A DNA stretch of 11,207 nt from the NCBI GenBank assembly GCA_030040055.1, contig JASHUK010000034.1:1-11207 (forward strand). Reading direction: 5' to 3'. The DNA comes from Nitrososphaerales archaeon (GTDB lineage Archaea; Thermoproteota; Nitrososphaeria; Nitrososphaerales; Gagatemarchaeaceae). The notes beneath the pieces were generated by a model. It was not told the origin of the DNA. It did no database searches and saw nothing but the letters and a program-made list of their open reading frames with translations. The translations under genes were made by a program, and so were the position numbers. Shown piece by piece: positions 6,483 to 11,207 of this stretch; the stretch's first letter is position 1; every line of letters starts with the position of its first letter.

Positions 6483-7712
6483 TTGCGGAGGCTCGCCCTA
6501 GTGAATGCCGGGGAGTTGGTGACGTGTTCGGGGGGAGGGGACCCTCCGGGACTTGATGCCATTGAGGACGGAGCCCTACTCGCGGTGGGCGGCAGGGTGG
6601 CCTGGGTCGGGACTACGAAGGAGTTCAGGCGGAAGGGGATCAAAGTAGACGCGGTAGCCGACGCCCATGGTCGACTGGTGACGCCTGGCTTCGTCGACCC
6701 CCACACGCATCTCGCCTTCGCCGGAAGCAGGGAGGACGAGCTCGAGAGGAAGGCCCGAGGGGAGACCTATTCCAGCATACTGAGGTCTGGGGGAGGCATC
6801 CTGCGGACCACGCGGGAGACGCGAAGGGCGTCGTTGCGGTCGATTGCGGCGCAGTCGGGAGATAGGCTTGGACAGCTCGTCAGGAACGGCGTCACCACGG
6901 TGGAGGTGAAGACAGGTTACGGGGGGGACTTGGCCGGCGAGGTCAAGCTGCTGCGGGCGATCCGCCTCCTCGGCAGGGGCGGGGGGATAGACGTCGAGGC
7001 TACCTTCATGGGGCTGCATGCGACTCCGGCGGGTTTCAGCGCAGCGGAGTACCTCAGGTATGTGCTGGGAAAGGTCCTCCCTGCGATCTCCGCGATGCAG
7101 GACAAGCCAAGGTTCTCCGACTGCTTCTGCGAGCGGGGCGTCTTCACTGCCGCCGAGTGCTCGAAGTACCTGCAGGCCTCGAGGAAGGCCGGCCTAGCCC
7201 TCAAGGTCCACGCCGACGAGTTCTCCGACTCAGGAGGAGCGTCCCTGGCGGCCGAGATGGGCTGCGTCTCCGCAGACCACCTGGGGAAGAGCGACGCGGA
7301 GGGGCTCCGGGAGATGGGCAAGAGGAACGTGACCGCTGTCCTTCTGCCGATGACCTCGTCCTACTCCGGCATCGGGTTCGCTGACGCGAAGGGAATAGCC
7401 GCCGCCGGGTGCACGCTTGCGCTCGGGACAGACCTCAGCCCCAACTCATGGGTCGAGTCCCCGCAGCTCGTCATGGGGCTGGCCTGCACGGCGCTGAGGA
7501 TGACCCCCGCGGAGGCGCTTCTTGCCTTCACAGCGGGGGCCGCCAAGGCCCTGCGCAGGGACGACGTGGGGAACCTGCGGGTCGGCAGCAAGGCCGACTT
7601 CGTGATACACTCCCTCCCGAACCACCGCTTCCTCCCCTACAGGGTAGGGGGAAGGTACGTCGAAGCGGTCTTCAAGGAAGGGAGGCGGCTGGCGCTGAAC
7701 GAGGCTTCCTAG
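6483..7712 (+). CDS. hutI: Imidazolonepropionase
   Basis: 409 aa from TTG at 6483. HutI is a cytosolic amidohydrolase that opens imidazolonepropionate to N-formimidoyl-L-glutamate, step three of the hut pathway. Metal and catalytic residues are all visible: HTH at 74-76 in VDPHTHLAFAGSRE, His180 in MGLHATPA, His243 in KVHADEF, His266 in SADHLG and Asp317 in LGTDLSPNSW. The substrate loop YSSILRSGGGILRTTRETR (96-114) is characteristic of HutI. I chose TTG at 6483 because the family similarity starts there (RRLALVNAGELVT) and an A/T box lies 36 nt upstream; an ATG at 6411 would add 24 unrelated residues. It is divergent from hutU (115 nt apart) and convergent with hutH, with overlapping stop codons. 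Confidence 0.95.
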   Translation: MRRLALVNAGELVTCSGGGDPPGLDAIEDGALLAVGGRVAWVGTTKEFRRKGIKVDAVADAHGRLVTPGFVDPHTHLAFAGSREDELERKARGETYSSILRSGGGILRTTRETRRASLRSIAAQSGDRLGQLVRNGVTTVEVKTGYGGDLAGEVKLLRAIRLLGRGGGIDVEATFMGLHATPAGFSAAEYLRYVLGKVLPAISAMQDKPRFSDCFCERGVFTAAECSKYLQASRKAGLALKVHADEFSDSGGASLAAEMGCVSADHLGKSDAEGLREMGKRNVTAVLLPMTSSYSGIGFADAKGIAAAGCTLALGTDLSPNSWVESPQLVMGLACTALRMTPAEALLAFTAGAAKALRRDDVGNLRVGSKADFVIHSLPNHRFLPYRVGGRYVEAVFKEGRRLALNEAS

Positions 7713-9181
7713 GCTACTCGCCCTGACGCGACCGCCGAAGCCAGCTCCTCAATCTCGTCCGACATCGACCTGTCCCCCTTGAGGAGCGGGGAGACCTTCC
7801 TGACCTCCCGCAGCGCCGCGGCCCCCCTCTTGGACACCCCGGAGACGTCCTCGCCCAAGGCGTTCGACGCGCAGATCAGCTCTATCGCGAGCATCCTTGA
7901 GATGTTGCGGGCGACCGCCGAGGCCTTCAGACCGGCGTTCACCCCATGGCTCGCGTGGTCTTCTATCCCCTCGGAGACGTCGGCCGGGTAGGCCGAGACC
8001 GGGGTAATCTCCTTGCTGTTCTCGGCTGCGAGGGCAGTCGCCGTGTACTGGAGGATCATCAGGCCCGACTCGAGCCCCGGCTTCTTCGTCATGTACTTCC
8101 TCTCTGCCGGAGCCTTCGAGAGGAGGACCCCCGTCCGTGCCAGGGACATGACCCCGAGGTAGGACAGCGCGAGGGCCATCAGGTCCAGCCCCATCGCCAC
8201 CGGCTGCGCGTGGAAATTCCCGCCGTGGAGCACAGACCCGTCCTCGAGGAGGACCGGGTTGTCGGAGACCGAGTTCATCTCCGCGACGGTCAGGCGTTCG
8301 GCGAACTCGACGGCGTCGTGGAGAGCGCCGTGGACCTGGGGGGCGCACCTGATCGAGTAGGGGTCCTGGGGTATGGGGGACATCCTCAGCCGCTCGCTCC
8401 CCCTCAACAGAATCAGTATCTCCTTCGCAACAGCCCCCTGTCCCTTGTCCCTCTTCATCTCCATCAGCCGGGGGTCGAAGGCCTGCGAGCACGCTCCGAC
8501 CGCCTCGGCAGTCAGGGCGACGGCGAGGTTCGCGGCGTGCAGCAGGGCCTTCCCGCTCGCGACGGTCACGCACCCGAACGACGTGGTGAAGCACGTCCCG
8601 TTCACGAGCGACAGGCCGGACTTCGCGTGGAGGTCTATCGGCTTGAGTCCGACGGAGGCCAGGGCCCTGGAGGCGGGGACGCACGACCCCTTGTACTCGG
8701 CCTTGCCTTCCCCTATCATCGTCAGGGCCATGTGCGCGGACGGGACCAGGTCCCCGGAGGCGCCCAGGGAGCCGAACTCCGGCACGTGGGGGACGACCCC
8801 CCGGTTGAGCAGCTCCACGATGAACTCGGCTATCTCGGGGCCGACCGCGCTGTTGCCGCTCAGCAGGCTGTTGAGCCGGACCAGCATCGCCACCTTGACC
8901 ACGTCTTCCGGCATGTGCTTCCCGACCCCGGCAGCGTGGCTCCTGACCAGGTTGACCTGGAGCTTCTTGATCTCCGACTTGCCGACGCTCCTGTTCGAGA
9001 GGGAGCCGAACCCGGTGTTCACCCCGTAGACGACCTCGCCGTTGTCGAGCTTCCTGTCCAGGAGGGCGCGGAACCTCGCCATCCTCGCCAGGCTGTCGCG
9101 GTCGAGCCTTACCTTGGCTCCGTGCGCCACTGCGACGGCGTCTTCAATCGTAAGAGAGCGTCCATCGAGAACTACGGTCAC
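7709..9181 (-). CDS. hutH: Histidine ammonia-lyase
   Basis: 490 aa from GTG at 9181 (usual length about 500). HutH eliminates ammonia from L-histidine to give urocanate, the first step of the pathway. Ala141-Ser142-Gly143 in GSLGASGDLVPSAH forms the autocatalytic MIO prosthetic group. Also present are the active-site Tyr52 in VYGVNTGFG, His82 in SHAAGVG, the NSVSDNP block, and GGNFHAQPVA with the conserved Asn and His. I chose the start at MTVVLDGRSL, where similarity begins; the open frame extends a further 35 residues upstream to 9286 without homology and across the promoter. A TATA box at 9208-9215 is 30 nt upstream and shared with hutG. It is convergent with hutI. Confidence 0.96.
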   Translation of the reverse strand: MTVVLDGRSLTIEDAVAVAHGAKVRLDRDSLARMARFRALLDRKLDNGEVVYGVNTGFGSLSNRSVGKSEIKKLQVNLVRSHAAGVGKHMPEDVVKVAMLVRLNSLLSGNSAVGPEIAEFIVELLNRGVVPHVPEFGSLGASGDLVPSAHMALTMIGEGKAEYKGSCVPASRALASVGLKPIDLHAKSGLSLVNGTCFTTSFGCVTVASGKALLHAANLAVALTAEAVGACSQAFDPRLMEMKRDKGQGAVAKEILILLRGSERLRMSPIPQDPYSIRCAPQVHGALHDAVEFAERLTVAEMNSVSDNPVLLEDGSVLHGGNFHAQPVAMGLDLMALALSYLGVMSLARTGVLLSKAPAERKYMTKKPGLESGLMILQYTATALAAENSKEITPVSAYPADVSEGIEDHASHGVNAGLKASAVARNISRMLAIELICASNALGEDVSGVSKRGAAALREVRKVSPLLKGDRSMSDEIEELASAVASGRVA

Positions 9182-9207
9182 GGAGGAGGCACCCGCTGGG
9201 CGGCCGG

Positions 9208-9215
9208 TTAATATG
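9208..9215. promoter_or_regulatory. Shared bidirectional TATA element, hutH/hutG
   Basis: TTAATATG (CATATTAA on the other strand) is the only A/T-rich stretch in the 66-nt gap between the divergent GTG starts of hutH (9181) and hutG (9248). Its centre lies about 30 nt from hutH and about 37 nt from hutG, so one element could serve both directions and fix equal regulation of the first and last pathway steps. No obvious operator repeat is visible in so short a gap. Confidence 0.5.
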
Positions 9216-9247
9216 CTCACACGCGTTCGGCAGGGCGGCGGCCACCT

Positions 9248-10201
9248 GTGAGGCGAGATGCGAGTTATCCCCCGGCCAGGTACCACGACCCTGTCGACAG
9301 GAGGCTGACCCAGATCATCAAGGCGAGCAGGGACGCGAAGAGCAAGGCGGTCAACCTGCTGGGCATCCCGTACGACGGGGCGGTGCTGGGCAGGAAGGGA
9401 GCGGCGAAAGGTCCGGCGGAGATAAGGCGGGCCCTGTCGTTCTTCTCCAACTACGACGTCGAGTCCGGTCTCGACCTGCTCGGGCTGCGGGCTTTCGATG
9501 TGGGAGATTTGGTCCCGAGGCGAGGGGGGGTAGCTCAGGTCCAGGCTGAAGTGGAACGGGCTGTAGGGCGGGAGCTCGAGCCTGACTCCCTTCTGATTCT
9601 GATCGGAGGGGACAACAGCATTTCACTTCCGGCGCTCCGGGCCTATGCCGGGCGGTTCGGGAGGATAGGCCTGGTGGTCATCGACTCGCATCTGGACCTG
9701 AGGGGGAAGATAGGCGGGAACCCTACCAGCGGCTCATCGTACGGCCTCGCGATTGGGACGATCCCGACGCTGGACCCGGCCAGGGTGGTGGAGATGGGCA
9801 TGCACGGGTTCCTCAACTCGAAGCGGTATGCCGAGAAGGCGAATCGGCTGGGAGTGACGGTTATCGGAGCCGCCGTGGTCAGGGAGGAGGGTCCGGAAGC
9901 AGCGGCGAAACGTGCGTTCGAGACGGCGTCTGACGGGGCGGACGCGGTCTACCTCAGCGTGGACATGGACTCCGTGGACCTCGCGCAAGTATCCGGCGTC
10001 AGCGCGCCCAGCGTAGGGGGGCTCAGCGCGTCGGAAGTCGGGGCGATGGTCAGGGTGGTCGCGCGGAGGAAGGAGGTAAAGTGCGCTGACGTCGTCGAGA
10101 CGGCTCCAGACCTGGACCCTTCGGGCAGGTCTCAGATCGTCGCGGCTACATGCGTCGTGAGCATGATGGCTGGGTTCGCAGAGCGAAGGAAGCGGCTGTA
10201 A
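9248..10201 (+). CDS. hutG: Formimidoylglutamase (ureohydrolase family)
   Basis: 317 aa from GTG at 9248. It belongs to the arginase/agmatinase (ureohydrolase) family. The context of hutH, hutU and hutI points to hydrolysis of N-formimidoyl-glutamate to glutamate and formamide, the last step. Domain blocks: IPYDGAVLGRKGAAKGP (40-56), GGDNSIS (120-126), DSHLDLRG (146-153), TSGSSYG (160-166) and SVDMDSVD (237-244), then VVETAPDLDP (282-291). Metal ligands Asp146, His148, Asp150, Asp239 and Asp241 are kept, but the usual first-site His of the GGDH motif is Asn123. The TSGSSYG loop resembles the substrate loop of archaeal HutG proteins as I know them. Agmatinase is the alternative, less likely in this position. 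An unrelated N-terminal extension of about 30 residues precedes the core. Confidence 0.88.
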   Translation: MRRDASYPPARYHDPVDRRLTQIIKASRDAKSKAVNLLGIPYDGAVLGRKGAAKGPAEIRRALSFFSNYDVESGLDLLGLRAFDVGDLVPRRGGVAQVQAEVERAVGRELEPDSLLILIGGDNSISLPALRAYAGRFGRIGLVVIDSHLDLRGKIGGNPTSGSSYGLAIGTIPTLDPARVVEMGMHGFLNSKRYAEKANRLGVTVIGAAVVREEGPEAAAKRAFETASDGADAVYLSVDMDSVDLAQVSGVSAPSVGGLSASEVGAMVRVVARRKEVKCADVVETAPDLDPSGRSQIVAATCVVSMMAGFAERRKRL

Positions 10202-10202
10202 G

Positions 10203-10208
10203 TTATAT
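10203..10208 (+). promoter_or_regulatory. TATA box for tRNA-Gly
   Basis: TTATAT starts 2 nt after the hutG stop codon and lies about 30 nt before the tRNA at 10236, the spacing expected for an archaeal tRNA promoter. Confidence 0.55.
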
Positions 10209-10235
10209 CTCCCCCTGGGGCGGGGCGGGTTCGGT

Positions 10236-10334
10236 GCGGTGGTCGTCTAGCCTGGTCCAGGACAGTAGCCTGCCACGCTACTAACTCGGGAGACCCCTCG
10301 AAAGGGTCCGGGAGTTCAAATCCCGGCCACCGCA
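10236..10334 (+). tRNA. tRNA-Gly(GCC) with a 24-nt non-canonical intron
   Basis: 99 nt. Acceptor GCGGTGG/CCACCGC with discriminator A; D-stem GTCT/GGAC; anticodon arm GTAGC-CTGCCAC-GCTAC with anticodon GCC and no intron at 37/38. As written the T-arm would carry an extra insertion. Removing 10291-10314 joins TCGGG to TTCAAAT-CCCGG, giving a normal 5-bp T-stem (one T-G wobble) and 7-nt T-loop, and a 75-nt mature tRNA with a 4-nt variable loop. The intron lies between positions 53 and 54. Its ends form a relaxed bulge-helix-bulge: central helix CTCG/CGGG, 3-nt bulges GGA and AGT, and an inner hairpin GACCC/GGGTC. CCA is not encoded. Confidence 0.9.
10291..10314 (+). other. tRNA-Gly intron (position 53/54)
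   Basis: 24 nt from AGACCC to CGGGAG. Predicted cuts fall after the second base of each 3-nt bulge (GG|A and AG|T), as the archaeal splicing endonuclease does. The outer helix of a strict hBHBh' motif is reduced to about one pair, so this is a relaxed BHB, which usually needs a heteromeric endonuclease. Confidence 0.75.
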
Positions 10335-10354
10335 TTCACTTACTGATTTCGAAG

Positions 10355-10681
10355 CTATCCTACCTTTGTCCCTGCTGCTATGCCCTTGTCCGGCGACAGC
10401 AACGAGACGCTGGTTTCGTCATAGGCAGCCAGGAGCATGCACTGGGACTCGACCCCAGCGACCTGCTTCGGCACGAGGTTGACAACCGCCACGACGACCT
10501 TCCCCTGCAGCTCCTCTTTCGAGTAGTAGGCTTTGATCCCCCCGACGCACTGCATGGTCGTCCCGCCGAAGTCTATCTGAAGCTTGTACATCGGCTTGCG
10601 AGCGGCCGGGATGTCTTCGACGGAGAGGACCTTCCCGACCCTGATGTCCGCCTTTGCAAACTCGTCGATTGAGATTGACAC
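10355..10681 (-). CDS. CsaA/MetRS-C-like tRNA-binding protein
   Basis: 108 aa from GTG at 10681. It is a single OB-fold tRNA-binding domain (EMAP-II/Arc1p/CsaA type). It starts with FAKADIRVGKVLSVEDIPAARKPMYKLQIDFGG, closely CsaA-like (export-related chaperone). Its C-terminal half (GGIKAYYSKEELQGKVVVAVVNL, VESQCMLLAA, LLSPDKG) resembles the detached C-terminal domain of archaeal methionyl-tRNA synthetase. Either role, tRNA delivery or chaperone, is possible; it is cytosolic. A longer frame to 10789 runs into the tRNA-Ala gene and is rejected. An A/T box (10710-10720) about 34 nt upstream is shared with tRNA-Ala. Its 3' end is 20 nt from tRNA-Gly, convergent. Confidence 0.85.
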   Translation of the reverse strand: MSISIDEFAKADIRVGKVLSVEDIPAARKPMYKLQIDFGGTTMQCVGGIKAYYSKEELQGKVVVAVVNLVPKQVAGVESQCMLLAAYDETSVSLLSPDKGIAAGTKVG

Positions 10682-10709
10682 GGCCGCCCGAAACGGGCTG
10701 CTCGCGGAA

Positions 10710-10720
10710 TTAAGCCTTAA
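10710..10720. promoter_or_regulatory. Near-palindromic shared TATA, tRNA-binding gene/tRNA-Ala
   Basis: TTAAGCCTTAA reads almost the same on both strands. Its centre is 34 nt from the GTG at 10681 (minus) and 36 nt from the tRNA-Ala start at 10751 (plus), suited to two divergent promoters on one box. Confidence 0.55.
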
Positions 10721-10750
10721 AGAGAGCGGAGGACGGAGCCGCAGAAAAGC

Positions 10751-10840
10751 GGGCCGGTAGTCTAGTCTGGTAGGATACCCCCTTGGCACGGTTTGACCCC
10801 AAATTGGGGGAGGTCGGGGGTTCGAGTCCCCCCTGGTCCA
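10751..10840 (+). tRNA. tRNA-Ala(GGC) with a 16-nt canonical intron
   Basis: 90 nt. The acceptor GGGCCGG/CTGGTCC has the G3-T70 wobble that is the alanine identity signal, with discriminator A. D-stem GTCT/GGAT, variable loop AGGTC, T-arm GGGGG-TTCGAGT-CCCCC. Splicing at 37/38 gives anticodon arm CCCCC-TTGGCAT-GGGGG with anticodon GGC and a 74-nt mature tRNA. Reading the anticodon as TGG (Pro) would put C at 37 and shift the arm, so Ala is preferred. CCA is not encoded (CC then T follows). Confidence 0.9.
10789..10804 (+). other. tRNA-Ala intron at 37/38
   Basis: 16 nt, CGGTTTGACCCCAAAT. It forms a strict BHB: exon TTGG (10783-10786) pairs with intron CCAA, 3-nt bulges CA|C and AT|T, inner helix GGT/ACC closing a 3-nt loop, and the outer CCCCC/GGGGG anticodon stem. 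It is close to the minimum workable intron size. Confidence 0.85.
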
Positions 10841-10892
10841 CCTAATCGCACCCTCCCGCTCCCGAAAGTTCGACGAGTTGTCCCTGTGTCAT

Positions 10893-11207
10893 CTAGTGGA
10901 GGCCGGACTCCGGATGCCTCGACCTCGGGAGCCTTGCCACGATCCCCACGGCCGCGAACAACAGGATTCCTGCCAGGATGAACGTGGTGCCAAAACCCAG
11001 CGAGACCGAGATAAATCCCGATGCGAAGGACCCTGCCATCGCGGCGATGCCTACTACCGCGCTGTAGACCCCCAGGGCCGCACCAGGGTTCCGCCTCTGG
11101 ACGCTGTTGAACATCATGGTGTTGGAGGAGGTGTAGTACAAGGCGAAGGCCACCCCTGAAGCAAGGGGGTAGAGCACTATAGCCGGGACGAAGAAGAGAG
11201 GGCCGGC
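10893..11207 (-). CDS. Major-facilitator-like transporter, 5' partial (C-terminal part)
   Basis: The frame runs from the right window edge to a TAG at 10893-10895 and lacks its N-terminus. About 105 residues are seen, with three hydrophobic segments: FFVPAIVLYPLASGVAFALYY, then ALGVYSAVVGIAAMAGSFASGFIS, and TTFILAGILLFAAVGIVARL. A SSNTMMFNSVQRRNPGAALGVYSAVVG loop between the first two is typical of the second half of MFS carriers, where the protein returns to the cytoplasm with an RR/GxxxGVY stretch. The end is a short basic tail. The substrate cannot be told. A GTG at 11177 is only an internal codon. Confidence 0.75.
   Translation of the reverse strand, partial: AGPLFFVPAIVLYPLASGVAFALYYTSSNTMMFNSVQRRNPGAALGVYSAVVGIAAMAGSFASGFISVSLGFGTTFILAGILLFAAVGIVARLPRSRHPESGLH

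Noticed and set aside
6368..6706. Upstream extension of the hutU reading frame (113 extra residues)
   Set aside because: It runs through hutI and the promoters, has no urocanase similarity, and a TATA box sits exactly 25 nt before the internal GTG at 6367.
7946..9211. 421-codon open frame opposite hutH
   Set aside because: It is a shadow of hutH caused by high GC; its composition is Arg/Gly/His/Gln-rich with no domain, while hutH has all its catalytic residues.
9608..9640. HutG as a pseudogene because of the His-to-Asn change
   Set aside because: The frame is full length, every other metal ligand is intact and the gene sits in a complete pathway, so variation is likelier than decay.
10682..10789. 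N-terminal extension of the tRNA-binding protein
   Set aside because: It would overlap the tRNA-Ala gene and its promoter; OB-fold similarity starts at the GTG at 10681.
10751..10840. Reading this tRNA as tRNA-Pro(TGG)
   Set aside because: It would need C at position 37 and a shifted arm; GGC with A37, a perfect canonical BHB and the G3-T70 pair all indicate Ala.
1..11207. CRISPR arrays, insertion sequences, integrases
   Set aside because: No regularly spaced repeats, no transposase or recombinase motif and no terminal repeats were seen in the window.

Overview
The window is GC-rich archaeal chromosome. The evidence is intron-bearing tRNA genes with bulge-helix-bulge (BHB) splice motifs and no encoded CCA, archaeal TATA boxes about 25-37 nt upstream of starts with almost no Shine-Dalgarno signal, and near-exclusive GTG/TTG starts. 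A short non-canonical tRNA intron and a bacterial-type (class II) HMG-CoA reductase are compatible with a Thermoproteota/Nitrososphaeria-like or a Thermoplasmata-like lineage. I cannot fix the lineage from this sequence.

Layout. 1-818: three small unrecognised genes on the plus strand, tightly overlapping (one cut by the window edge), with softer GC and codon use than the rest; a possible accessory or virus-derived cassette. 819-1017: intergenic, with a nested inverted repeat and the htpX promoter. 1018-1929: an HtpX-like membrane metalloprotease. 1926-2312 (minus): a small Pro/Ala-rich membrane protein whose stop overlaps that of htpX. 2400-2524 (minus): a tRNA gene with about 50 nt of extra sequence that I could not resolve to an isotype. 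2635-3903: class II HMG-CoA reductase (isoprenoid/archaeal lipid synthesis). 3940-4737: DedA-family membrane protein.

4712-10201 is a complete histidine-utilisation set arranged as two divergent pairs: hutU(-) hutI(+) then hutH(-) hutG(+). HutH deaminates histidine to urocanate, HutU hydrates it to imidazolonepropionate, HutI opens the ring to N-formimidoyl-glutamate, and HutG hydrolyses that to glutamate plus formamide. hutH and hutG appear to share one bidirectional TATA element; hutU looks leaderless from its own box.

10236-10334: tRNA-Gly(GCC) with a 24-nt intron between positions 53 and 54. 10355-10681 (minus): a CsaA/MetRS-C-like tRNA-binding protein, divergent from tRNA-Ala(GGC) at 10751-10840 (16-nt canonical intron) around a shared palindromic A/T box. 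10893 to the end (minus): C-terminal part of a major-facilitator-like transporter, cut by the window edge.

The most unusual items are the tRNA introns, the unresolved minus-strand tRNA, the recurring compact divergent promoters, the hut layout with a metal-site substitution in HutG, the overlapping stop codons of two convergent gene pairs, and the orphan cassette at the left edge.
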